From Salticus scenicus (taxonomy: Eukaryota; Arthropoda; Arachnida; Araneae; Salticidae): a DNA stretch of 64,000 nt. Of this stretch, positions 33,033 through 44,105 are shown one piece after another (the first letter of the stretch is position 1; each line of letters begins with the position of its first letter). Both the position numbers and the translations under genes were made by a program. The notes under the pieces were generated by a model that was given only the letters and a program-made list of their open reading frames with translations, made no database searches and was not told the DNA's origin. The stretch lies in contig OZ005650.1 of NCBI GenBank assembly GCA_963930645.1, positions 228,242,188-228,306,187 of the forward strand, given 5' to 3'.

Positions 33033-33930
33033 GAACACTATAGTGAGGAAAGTATTGTAATCATGTCAAAAATCCGAATTTGAGATTTCGATATTTCTAT
33101 ACGTTTCGAGGTCCCCTGAGTCCGTTTTCACTTTTTTTACGATGATGTATGTATGTGTGTGTATGTATGTGTGTATGTAAGTGTGTATGTATGTGTGTAT
33201 GTCTGTGAGTGAACACGCTAGCGTCTAAACGCTTTGTTCGAATAAGCTGAAAGTTGGTACGTATATTGTAAGTCACCATAGTACGAACCCGATTGATTTT
33301 GGTGAATCTAGCACTTATGGTTTTTTTACAGGGACACAAAGAAAAATTCTTTGTCATTATGGCCTATGTGATCCAAATCTTAAAAGTGCGATAGCATCTA
33401 AACGCCTTTATTGAATTTAGCAAAAAATTTATACACATATTATAGGTCATAGATACTCAATCTGTATAGATTTTGGAGAATCTAGCACTTACAGTTTTTT
33501 TACAGGGACACCAGGAAGAATTCTTTATCATTATGGCCTATGGGGCTAAATTTTTAAAAGTGCGATAGCGTCTAAACGCTTTATTAATCTGAGGAAATAT
33601 TTGTACACATGTTATAGGTCACAGTTGCACCAACTGTATAGATTTTGGTGAATTTAGCATTTACAGTTTTTTTACAGGGACACAAAGAAAAATTCTTTAT
33701 CATTATGGCCTATGGGACCAAATTTTTAAAAGTGCGATAGCATCTAAACGCCTTATTCAATTGAGCTGAAAATTTTTTATGAATATTTTAAATCACTGTT
33801 GCATTAACTATAAGCATTTTGGTGAATCTAGCATTTATAGGTTTTTACAGGGACACAACGAAAAATTCTTTATCATTATGATATATGGGCTCAAAGTTCA
33901 GTAGCGTTAAATAAAACATCGTGTAATATA
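33033..33930. repeat. Tandem array of 173-bp units with Helentron/DINE-like 3' end
   Basis: The box TACAGGGACAC occurs at 33328, 33501, 33673 and 33846, a period of 173, 172 and 173 bp. Each unit continues with AATTCTTTATCATTATGGCC, TATGGG, AAGTGCGATAGC, TCTAAACGCC and GATTTTGGTGAATCTAGCA. The left edge (33033-33125: GAGGAAAGTATTGTAATCAT... TTTCGAGGTCCCC) is the complement of the 3' end of the element at 9231. A GTAT/GTGT microsatellite (33147-33205) lies between the end and the first unit. So the array sits inside a minus-oriented element of that family. The same unit recurs at 56.5-59.1 kb. The 86-codon minus frame here translates the microsatellite. Confidence 0.75.
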
Positions 33931-34840
33931 TGGAGAAAAATACTCGAACACTATATTATGGATTTCTCTCTTTTGTTTGTTTAACAACTCCTCTTTCTTT
34001 ACTTTCTTTATTTTATTTACAAAACTGTTAATTACTCAATGTTCGGAAAGTCGAGTGGAGTCACTCCAGATTATTTTTTCTCCCATTATATCTATCAGTG
34101 TAATTTGCAGATATACAAATACTATATAAATTTAAATTATCCATCGACTGTAAAGAAGTAAACAGAATATATATATTTAATGAACACTGTGATATCACAA
34201 AAATGAAATCCAAACTTTTAGCACAGCGTTTCCTAAACTAGTAAAAATTTTTAAAACTTTAAAGAAATCCTAAACTGGTAGGTCGCGACTCACCAGTAGG
34301 TTCCAAATTAATATTTATTGGGTCTTGACAAATCTTTGAATGTATATGCACATTTTCACAACTTGCATAAATGTGATATGAGGTCTTTTAACTCTTCACT
34401 ATTCGACCTTGTGACCGCACAAAATAAATAAATAAATAACGCGAGACACAAACGACCTGTTTAAAGAGTCAAAAAATTAAGTAACAAAATACATGTTTTA
34501 TTTAAAGTTCAAATGATTCATATAAAGAATCAGATTTTTTCCACACACTTTATCTGTCACTGCATTTATTGCTTTAAAGTGGGTCCTACATGTACTGCAG
34601 TACTAGTCTTTTTAGTAAAAATTTATTTTTCTCCATGAAAATACAATTTAGTTTGCATTCATATTGATTTCGAAGTGGTTTCTTATTGTTATGACTTATA
34701 GGTATCGTATCTGCATTATGAGTAAATGACTGATAAAGAAGAATAAAACGAAAATATATAGATTTTAAAACTTCTTTACTCACCTTAAATGTTAATCCTT
34801 GCCTTTGCCTCCAAGGCACGTGTTTTTTTTTTTTTTTTTT
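33931..34840. other. Gene-free stretch
   Basis: I see no gene. Ordinary AT-rich DNA with a short (TAAA)n near 34425 and a poly(T) at 34825-34844. Confidence 0.5.
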
Positions 34841-34844
34841 TTTT

Positions 34845-34940
34845 GCACCTGATGAAGAAAGGCTACGTTCTTTCGAAACCGGTTGTGCTGGCTTAAAATT
34901 TATGGTGCGAAAAGAAGTTTTAAAATCTATAGATTGATTG
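34845..34940 (+). ncRNA. Hammerhead-like motif / Penelope-like 3' fragment
   Basis: CTGATGA (34849-34855) is followed by a stem GAAAG...CTTTC, then GAAACCGG (34875 onward). This gives the hammerhead order CUGAUGA-stem II-GAAA with one extra A before stem II. Downstream TTGTGCTGGCTTAAAATTTA and TGGTG match 38085-38115 and, more loosely, 4378-4410, so it is a dispersed repeat. Penelope-like elements are the likely source but no coding part is present. Confidence 0.35.
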
Positions 34941-34984
34941 TACAACAGTTTTGAATTTATTTTTAATAAAACGAAAGTCAATTT

Positions 34985-37420
34985 ATAAGTTTATGTTTAG
35001 GAAAACTAAATACGATGAAATTTTGTAAAGAAATATGATTATGTCTTCTCAGCATTAGACTTTTCATGGAATGAAGGTGAAAATAATCCCAAACTGGAGT
35101 ACGCTGCTTGCAATGAAGTATTTCCATACAAAAACATGCGTTACAGTTACGGTAAGTTACACTGGCACATTGATTCAAATCATCGTGATTTAAAAAATTC
35201 AGTCTCTCAAATTTTTCAGAAAAATTTTGGACATGTTCAAATTGCAAAAAAGAACTTTTGCATTTTAAGTCGTTAATGCCCAACCTAATTTAAAGCATAA
35301 AAATAAGTAAATTTATTTTGAATTGAGTTTAAGACATCAATATCAGGCTCATCTAGAGAAATAATTCCAATCCCATCATTACAACTCTAGATAATTACTG
35401 GCCTATGTATAAGCAGGGGTGTGTTCAGGTAACACAGGTCGACGATTTTTTTTTTTTTTTTTTTTTTTCTTCTTCTTCTTCAAGGTGATATTTTTTTAAG
35501 TATATTTTTGGGGGCTGATTAAGGAAAAACTATTTAGAAATTTTAACCATATACAGTTTTGTTAAAAAATGGGATTGTTTGAGCTTAAAGCTCCAATTTT
35601 GCAACTCTCAATGAAGTTATTTCCCGGAAATTCTGGCTGATCTGAGAGAAGGACGAGGAAAATTATTTCATCAAGATATCAGAGAAATGTAGATGAGGTA
35701 TCAGGGATGATGGACCGTTAATATGTTTTTAGATTATTCTTAGATGCTGCATAGAGAATTCACCCCCCCCCCCCCTGCTTCCAACCGCACACACACACAC
35801 AAGGTCCTCAAGCCATATACAAGGTAAAATGCTGTGAAAGGAGCTTCGGTGTAAAGAAACACATTTAAAAGATAATGTGTAAATAATATCCTATTTTAAT
35901 GTGTTTTATACATAAATTGTTTCGAATTTTTATAGCCTCTGGATGAATTCATCCGGTTTTCCTCCTTCATTTGTGAAAATTCCTTAAGTAGGAAGAAAGA
36001 ACAATCATTTCTGAATTCAGCGTATCAAAACACATTAGAGGCACTCAACGTAGTGAAAAAAAAAAAAAAAAAAAAAAAAAAATGAAAAGTACGATTTCGC
36101 AGACCTGTGTAATTTACCCAGATTTCAGGAACTTTTTTAATTTTTGGTACCAGAATTCTAGTTTTGCTGGTTGTTAAATTCATAAAAAAAAAAAAGATCA
36201 AAATATCAAATGCATCTGACTGCTAAACCTAATTAAAGCTTTTTTTTTTCATAATGAAAGGATTGGATCTCCTTGCAATAAATTATGCTCTCTACCCATA
36301 CAAAAACTCTTTCTCGGTCAAATTCCAGGTATTTTTTCACGAATTCACAATCACTTCTGCTACAGGACACTGGGCGTTTGTAGAAGTTTGGAATAAATAT
36401 GATTTTCATGTGTGAAATTCATAAAATAAGACTGTCCCATAAATAGGACCTGGGCGCTAACAGGTTGACAAGACAGGTGAAAAATAATTTATTTGTAAAA
36501 CTCAACGCACCGAGAATGAAGTGAGTAGCGGTAGATTTATTTTTTTCAGGTGGATCACGGTATTTTAAAGTTTGGAAAACCTTGTTTTATCATATTCATG
36601 AAAAAAAAAAAAAAAAAAAGCAAAGTACTCTTCGTATTATTATTATTTTTTTTTAATAGTTAGTTTATGTAAATATATATTGAATTGTTTTTATGAAGAA
36701 CTATTTAATAGCTATTACTAACATTTTAATCTTGTTATTCTTGTAAACTATTGTATATGTCCTTGTTTTTAATACTTTACTTTTTTACATCGTCTCTCTT
36801 TATTACGTAAAATTAACAAACTAAAATCGATTAATCAATAATTTTTATTGATAAAATTATTTTGTATTTGCAATTGAAATCAATTTAAAATTAATTCTTT
36901 AACATTTCTGGAAAATGTTATTTCCTAAAATAGTGAAATTCAAACCATACTTTTTGCTGATTAAAAATATACTAATTAAATAAATAAATCTTTAACATTA
37001 TGTAAGATATGAGATTTTAACGAATTAATTACTCGGGAAAGTCAAAAGAAAAAAAAAAAAAAAAAGAATATAAAATAGATGAAAAGATAGATTCAAAAAT
37101 GCAACAATTCAGAAAAAATAATAGTAATAGGAAATTATGGCTTATTATTATTCCTATTTTGAATTTATAATCATTTACAGGAAAATAAAATAATTAGAAA
37201 TCATATTAATATCCTAAAAGTCAAACACCTAAAAGGTTATTTACTTTTAACCTCATAACTGAACTTCATTTAACCTCTAATGATCAATCTTGATTTACAG
37301 TTTTAGGTAATTACGCTGGTTTTAAAGTAGTTGTAAACAAAATTCTGGCTTTTTGAAAAGAGGAAGTAAATATTAACACCTGCATATAGGCTTGATATGA
37401 CAGGTTTGTTTGGGGGTTTT
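34985..37420. other. Gene-free stretch
   Basis: A 101-codon minus frame at 34978-35283 is the least repeat-like open frame in the region but has no domain I recognise and no similar frame elsewhere in the window. I do not call it a gene. Poly(T) at 35447-35468, a C-run at 35763-35775, poly(A) at 36058-36081 and 36601-36619. 37236-37320 resembles 38545-38625 (AACCTNATAACNGAACTTCA). Confidence 0.45.
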
Positions 37421-37465
37421 CGTGATCCAACGGTGGGGGTCTGCATGCACCACTGGTGGATCACT
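37421..37465. other. Hairpin, about 45 nt
   Basis: GTGATCCAACGGTGG...CACCACTGGTGGATCAC can fold with a GTGATCCA/TGGATCAC base stem. Its role is unknown; it could be a remnant of an inverted-repeat element. Confidence 0.4.
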
Positions 37466-37867
37466 TTTTCTGCGTAGTTTTATGTGAGAATATAAATTTC
37501 TTCGGTCTCCAAATCACTCTGATCAAACTATTTTCCTAATCACCGACTATATAATTTTATAAAAACCTTTCTTTCTTACTCATAAAAATGTATAAAGTTC
37601 TAAAATTTTAGAAAAAAAAATATGCATTTTGTTTTCTTACAAAATTGTGTTTAAAATAAATGAATATGTGCTACAAATATATAATGATACAAATGTGGCA
37701 TAATGCATAAATACAGTAATTCAAACGTCATGTATAAATCCACTAGATCGAAATTAAGACAGTTATTAAAAATATGAATAAATGTATCACAAATATCCTG
37801 AATACTTACTTAGTAAAGGAAGTTAAAAAAATCCAGAATAAATAGGTAAAACACATACTGAATAATG

Positions 37868-37869
<2 letters not shown>

Positions 37870-37896
<27 letters not shown>
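37870..37896. repeat. poly(A) tract
   Basis: About 27 A with no recognisable retroposed body upstream. Confidence 0.85.
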
Positions 37897-37898
<2 letters not shown>

Positions 37899-38051
37899 AA
37901 AAGACACCAAAAAATTTGAAAAAGTCCTTTCTCTAGCTATATATATACACATTTCTGCCTGTGATATGTTCGAAAATATATATATGTATGTATATATATT
38001 AATTTTTGTGTGTTGCTACTTCCCGATGTACTCACGACCATATTTTTTACC

Positions 38052-38120
38052 CTATGAAGAATAAAGCCTTATCACTTGATTACGAAACAATTGTTGTGTG
38101 TTTCTGAAATTTATGGTGTT
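38052..38120 (+). repeat. Degenerate copy of the hammerhead-like repeat
   Basis: CCTATGAAGAATAAAGCC, later TACGAAACAATTGTTGTG, then GAAATTTATGGTG, collinear with 34849-34920. The CUGA box is mutated (CTATGA), so this copy could not act as a hammerhead. Confidence 0.45.
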
Positions 38121-39465
38121 TGCTTACAATATGCTGATTCTTTAATAATAAATGTTGTTTTGTATTCAAATGGGCTCCAATACAATTTCATACTTACTGA
38201 TGGAAAAAAATTTAACTTCCTAGAAGATTTGAGCTAACCCACCTTCCTATCAAGTTCAAAGCAATATTAAGAGTAATGAAATAAATTAATTACAATAAAA
38301 AAAATTCGATATCACGGCAATTTCATAAGTTTAATGAACTAGTTTCTTTTTAAATATAAACAAAAACAGAAAAATGGAGGAAAGTATATACACAAAAACA
38401 TCCCAAACTGTTGTAATGAATATAAAATAATAGGAAGTTGCAGCCTTAATAATATTCACTTTTGAAATTTTTTTTATATCTTGCAGGAAAAATTAAAGAT
38501 TCACATATATACAGGAACATCGTCACTTTAGAAGGATCATCATCATTTAACCTGATAACCGAACTTCACTTAACGTGACGGCTATCCTGCCTTGCAGTTC
38601 TACGTGATTACACAGCACCACCTTCAATCACGTAAATAATGAACGTGATTTTATTGAATATTCCTTTCGTTCTCTTTCAATGATGTGCGTGCTTGCTTGC
38701 TTCATTTATCATGTATTTAGATACGGCATGAAGATGCCTAAGCAGAATCAGATATCTTTATGCAAATGTTATTGCGTAAATTTATTACAAACTTTCTTTT
38801 TCAATAAAAAAAAAGTTAATATAATGAAGACGTGCAATTTATGTAAAGTAACATTGTAAAATGCATGCGCTATTATTTGCATATAAAATAATTAGTTAAA
38901 AAGTTTTTAAAACATATTTAGACTAGTTGGCATTAGACTCTGCTCAGTTCCCCATCATATATTTCATCTCATAAATTTATGTTATAGGTATAGTGGACCA
39001 GATCAGAATATCTTTATAACAGAAAAGAGTTAAAAATTGCTACATTTATCCAATTATAGATTTTTTTTTTTTCATTCTTTATAAATAAGGACTAAAAATA
39101 AAATATCATTGATAAATCATTTACTTTCTACAATTTTTCAAAATTTAGAAAAATGCCTTAATAATAGGCCTGTCACCAAAAAATGGGGAATTTTGGTCAT
39201 CTTAATTATAGGGCATACTATTATTCGTGTTAAGGGAAACGAAATCAGTTGATCACTCTGCATGGTCCACACTTAAATACCCCAGTCCCACTCAACAACC
39301 TTACCTTCAATTTACGTTATCATAATCTGCAGATTATTTTTATTTGGCTTAGTTTCACAATTTCTCCCATGTTATGAAAATCTAAAATTTAGAATAAATT
39401 GCAAAGTTCAAAATTAGAATGTCCATGATGAAAACGAATGCCCAATGATGTTCATACCAGTATCA
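38121..39465. other. Gene-free stretch
   Basis: Ordinary AT-rich sequence. 38545-38625 repeats 37236-37320. No gene seen. Confidence 0.5.
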
Positions 39466-40377
39466 TCTATATAAATAAAGAGAAGTGTCTGTCTGTGTGT
39501 CTGTGTGTGTATGTGTGTCTGTGTGTGTGCCTGTCTGCGCTCTGGTGCTCGCACTATTGATCGCAGAGCTTCCAAATTTGGCATATAGGTACCTGCTGGG
39601 ACACTGAAGATGTGCACCTTATCGAGTTTTTTTCGAATTTCGAATTTGAATTTTTTAAATTAATGTTTTTTCGATTTTAAATATTGGCTTTAATGCTTCA
39701 TTTTTCATAAATTTAATTCATTGGTTGTAATCGTCTGCGTATCTTAGCAACGGTTATTTCACTATTTATTTTTTATTTAATACATTTATTTGAAGGCGAA
39801 ATTCTTTCTTTCTTTTTTTTTTTTTCTTTTTTTTTAATTTATTATATTTATTGAAAATCAAATGGTAATGCAATATAAATAAATTGTTATGTTTATGTAT
39901 AAATTTTATAGTATAACAACTTTTTATTTTTCATTTTAAATTAATTCCTTTAAAATAAAAATCCTTTCTTTATTTTTTATTTTTTTTAATTTATAATATT
40001 TATTGGGGGAAAAAATGGTAGTATATAGTTGAAAAGGATTAAGCTGATTAAAATTTTTTATTTTTTCTTGTATTTAATTTCTTTTAAAAAGAAAATCTAC
40101 TTTTTATTTTATTTTGTTATACTGGTCGGAATCAAATCGTAATACAGTGTAAATAACGGGGGGCTATAAAACACATGGTTAAAAAAAAAACAAAAAAATA
40201 TTTGCACTCCGGGAGTGCCGACAGAAGTGAAAACGTGAACAATTACGTGTGTATTTCTTGAATCGTCAGGAAATATTTTATTGTGCAGGAAATATTTTTA
40301 AATAAAGTGTTTTTTTATTCATTAATATAAACTACTACTACAACAATTATATTACAATTTTATTTAATGCGCTAACT

Positions 40378-41435
40378 GCAATAGAGACAGTGTCCGGAGA
40401 TGAGAGAAGTCGTGTAGAGCCGCACCCGATTGTAAAAACGTGAGAAAAATGGCGGCTTTGGCCTTTCTCACGGTTCTGTGAAGTCTAACTGCAATAGAGA
40501 CAGTGTCCGGAGATGAGAGAAGTCCTGTAGAGCCGCACCAGATTGTAAAAACGTGAGAAAAATGGCGGTTTTGGCCTTTCTCACTGTTTTGTGAGGTCTA
40601 ACTGGAACGTTTCCGGCTGCAATCTTTAAGAGACAGTGTCCGGAGATGAGAGAAGTCGTGTAGAGCCGCACCAGATTGTAAAAACGTGAGAAAAATGGCG
40701 GCTTTGGCCTTTCTCACGGTTCTGTGAAGTCTAACTGGAACGTTTCCGGCTGCAATCTTTAAGAGACAGTGTTCGGAGATGAGAGAAGACGTGTAGAGCC
40801 GCACCAGATTGTAAAAACGTGAGAAAAATGGCGGCTTTGGGCTTTCTCACGGTTTTGTGAGGTCTAACTGGAACGTTTCCGGCTGCAATCTTTAAGAGAC
40901 AGTGTTCGGAGATGAGAGAAGTCGTGTAGAGCCGCACCAGATTGTAAAAACGTGAGAAAAATGGCGGCTTTGGCCTTTCTCACTGTTTTGTCAGGTCTAA
41001 CTGCAACGTTTCCGGCTGCAATCTTTAAGAGACAGTGTCCGGAGATGAGAGAAGTCGTGTAGAGCCGCACCAGATTGTAAAAACGTGAGAAAAATGGCGG
41101 CTTTGGCCTTTTTCACGGTTCTGTAAAGTCTAACTGCAATAGAGACAGTGTCCGGAGATGAGAGAAGTCGTGTAGAGCCGCACCAGATTGTAAAAACGTG
41201 AGAAAAATGGCGGCTTTGGCCTTTCTCACGGTTTTGTGAGGTCTAACTGCAACGTTTCCGGCTGCAATCTTTAAGAGACAGTGTCCGGAGATGAGAGGAG
41301 TCGTGTAGAGCCGCACCAGATTGTAAAAACGTGAGAAAAATGGCAGCTTTGGGCTTTCTCGCGGTTTTGTGAGGTCTAATTGCAATAGAGACAGGGCCCG
41401 GAGATGAGAGAAGTCGCGTAGAGCCGCACCATATT
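40378..41435. repeat. 133-bp minisatellite, nine copies with a short variant
   Basis: AGACAGTGTCCGGAGATGAG recurs at intervals of about 113, 133, 133, 133, 133, 114, 133 and 113 bp. The 133-bp form contains AACGTTTCCGGCTGCAATCT, which the 113/114-bp form lacks, so two length classes are interspersed. Units also carry GCCGCACCAGATTGTAAAAA and AAAATGGCGGCTTTGGCC. Copies are about 95 percent identical by eye, implying recent amplification. Overlapping 67-90-codon minus frames are repeat translations, with the stop position set by the repeat length. Confidence 0.9.
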
Positions 41436-42540
41436 TTAAAACAATATACAGTATATAATTATTAACACTTCACATTAGCAAGTTAATTGTATGATACATT
41501 ATTTGTATCATACACAAGCCCGGACTGGCCAGGTCGGCTCGTCGGCGATTGCCGAGGGCCCCCAGAGCAAGGGGGCCCCAGAAAACCCCTCAAAATATAC
41601 TACTTTATCATCATCTGTTAGTTACATCGGAGTAATTTCACTATTTATTTTCCAATAATCCTATGCAATTACAACCAATTTTAACTCATTATGTGTTGTG
41701 TAGTGCTCATAATTTCAGACAAGTTTGCGGCCAAACATTGTAAATGCAAACAAATATTAAAGCTTTGCGATTGTCTTTCGAAAACATTGTCTTTCTTCAT
41801 TCATTGTTTTCATCTAGAAATTGCACGCAAGACAAGTCGAGAATGTTTCATTCTTGGAGCACGCTGCTTCATTCTTCATCCAGTCGCGGAACTACAATTC
41901 TAGAGGCACAAGGTGAAAGTCTAACTGAGACTCCCTAGTTGGAGGCCCCCTTGTATGTCTTCACTTAATTTTTTAACCATAAAAGACATTAAAGTCAGTT
42001 TTAAAAATGATTCGAAAATCCAAATCAACGTGGGGGCCAAGGGCATTAGAATCTTGCATAAAAGGTTCTTTTAGTTTTGTATTGTTGCTCGTCGGTCACT
42101 TTTTCTACATTAGAGGTTTTTATATCGGAACAATCGCTCTAATCTGATTTATAGCGGTGAGCGCGCTCCTTCAGTCTAACAAGCTTAAAGGAGAATTGCA
42201 ACGAATGATTAAGGTCAAAATAACGGCGCATTAACTTCAACAGATACATATACTTAAAACTTAAGTTTTATCAGAGGCCCCCCCTTTAAGACCAGAGGCC
42301 CAAGGCGGCCCGCTCTCTCCGAACCGCCGTTGTTACGCCAATGACTTCTTTCTGCACGTTTACTTTCTCCAATCTTAAGCAGCCGAGAAATTTTAAATGT
42401 GGCGTTTATATTACGATATTTACGTCTCTTTGGAGCTGCAATTGTTGTTCTTACCTAATATAACTAACTTCTTTATTGCGACGCTCACTCGCTAAGTCTC
42501 GTAATAGGGTTGTACTTAAAAGTGTCTGAGATATGTCAAC

Positions 42541-42710
42541 ATGAAATGTGTATATGCAAGTGGCGCTTCGAAAAGAAAAGAAAAAAAAAAATAGATGTTG
42601 AAAAAATTTCCAAATGTCTAAACACTTGGTTAACAAGTTCCACTTCTGAGTCGCAAAGTTGGATTTCGAGGGATAATAATGACACATTAAATAGAAGTGA
42701 CTCAAATTAG
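42541..42710 (+). pseudogene. hAT transposase N-terminal fragment
   Basis: From ATG at 42541 the frame reads MKCVYASGASKRKEKKK and then meets a stop in an 11-A run. One base out of phase it continues KKKIDVEKISKCLNTWLTSS and ends near 42710. The S-G-A-x-K-R-K-x-K-K opening is the start typical of hAT transposases of the zinc-finger-MYM-like/DUF4371 type. The homopolymer frameshift and the missing catalytic domain make this a dead remnant. It matches the superfamily deduced from the ends. Confidence 0.5.
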
Positions 42711-42846
42711 TTTATTAGCTCATAAGTTCAAGCAAAACGATTATATTTAATTTTATAAAATTAATTTTAAAAATTGGAGGTTCTTAATTCCAGACGAAAA
42801 ATAGAGATTTTATATAAAAATAATACTTAAGTACCTTCCACATACT

Positions 42847-43050
42847 TGGTTGGTTAGATTTAACGTCGCACTAGTACTACACTATGAGCAATTCGCGACG
42901 GTTCTGGGACTTACCTAAAATGACCCAGAGACATGCCCTCACGATTTCGATCCTTCATGGAGGAGATGAATCCCCCACTTTGGTGACCCCCAGAGATATG
43001 ATTTGGATGGGAACAGCCTCACGCTGGGTAATTTGAGTAAAGCCCTTATT
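42847..43050 (+). repeat. SINE-like dispersed repeat, copy 1
   Basis: Starts TTGGTTGGTTAGATTTAACG then TCGCACTAGTACTACAC, GCGACGGTTCTGGGACTTA, ATGCCCTCACGATTTCGATC and GGTGACCCCCAGAGATATGA. It is collinear with 43905-44105 at perhaps 70-75 percent. Length and lack of coding fit a SINE or small non-autonomous element. No pol III boxes or tail were convincingly identified. Confidence 0.55.
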
Positions 43051-43376
43051 TCTGTTTTTTTGCCATGCCTTTAAAATAATTAGAAGTACAAATAGAAGTA
43101 CAAATCAAGTGACTATCATCAACACTTCTCTTTTCATATCCCTGTCGGCCCTTCTCAATCAAAATTACTTTTTCGAATAAAACTGTTTTGAATAGTGGAA
43201 TTTTTTTGCTATTGTTTTAGAATATAATGTAGGAAGTTAAGGTATTACACTAAGTCTTCATTTATTTACCGGAAAAAAACAGTAGCAAAACAATTCTATT
43301 GTTTAATTTTCTAAAATTTATTTTTTAAATTTGATGTTCTTAATTTCTGGGGAAAATTAGACACACTACTTAAAAA

Positions 43377-43920
43377 CTAGTTGAACCCGGCCACGCGTTG
43401 CTGTGATTTTAGTAGGCTTTACCCGCTTCACTATTCTCTAGTCATTATATCTAAATGATCTTAAAATTCCATGTCAGTTATCAATATTAAAATCACACAA
43501 ACATAAACACACACAAAATTCATTGAAATCAACCAAAACTTCGATTTGGGTTCCCGCTGCCCTTAGGAGCTGCTTTCATGCCCAAAAAGTGTCCCTACAG
43601 CTTTTTCCCCCTATAAAATTACAGATTTTATACGGAAATAAAAACGAAGCTTATTTTTGTCTTATTACAGATATAAAATTCTCTACGAAACAAAATTTAA
43701 TTTAGTACGACAGGACATTTTTCTTTAAGTCTATTTTCCCATATAAAAGCATATAGCGACTGTTTCGTTCCTTAGCAACTGTTATTATATTCGTTTCTTA
43801 AAATTTCTTCAGTACATCGTTACTATAAGACCCTGGCTACTTTGAAATTTTCGCTGTCATTTTGGCGATAAATTAAAACGATTGTCGCTATTGCATAAGT
43901 AAAGATCTTGGATAGATGGA
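43377..43920 (-). mobile_element. Probable minus-oriented Helitron fragment
   Basis: CTAG (43377-43380) after an A, followed by TTGAACCCGGCCACGCGTTG, looks like the complement of another Helitron family's 3' end. Its interior (43741-43915) matches 12400-12430 and Helitron interior sequence. The opposite end near 43920 (complement TCTATCCAAGATC) is plausible but unproven. Confidence 0.35.
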
Positions 43921-44105
43921 TGGATGGATAATTGGGTTTTACGTCGCACTAGAGCTGTGCAGATGCACAATTGGCGACGGTCTGAGACTCATCCCTAGAG
44001 ATAGTCCGGAGAAATGCCATCACAATTTTGATCCTCTACAGAAGGGATGGCTTTCCCGCTTCGGTGACCTCCAGAGGCATATTTTTTGATGGGACGGTGC
44101 ATACA
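43905..44105 (+). repeat. SINE-like dispersed repeat, copy 2
   Basis: GGATGGATGGATAATTGGGT then TTTACGTCGCACTAGAGC, GCGACGGTCTGAGACTCATC, AATGCCATCACAATTTTGAT and GGTGACCTCCAGAGGCATAT. It is the better-preserved relative of 42847-43050; a third, shorter relative lies at 10165-10235. Confidence 0.55.

Noticed and set aside
33200..33930. CRISPR-like regular spacing
   Set aside because: Whole units repeat with diverged sequence rather than short identical repeats with unique spacers, and the DNA is eukaryotic.
34978..35283. 101-codon minus frame as a possible host exon
   Set aside because: No recognisable domain, no convincing splice or neighbour exon, and it lies beside a dispersed repeat; length is compatible with chance.
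40468..41385. Series of overlapping 67-90-codon minus frames with a shared protein sequence
   Set aside because: They are translations of the 133-bp minisatellite. Starts and stops recur with the repeat and there is no conserved gene context.
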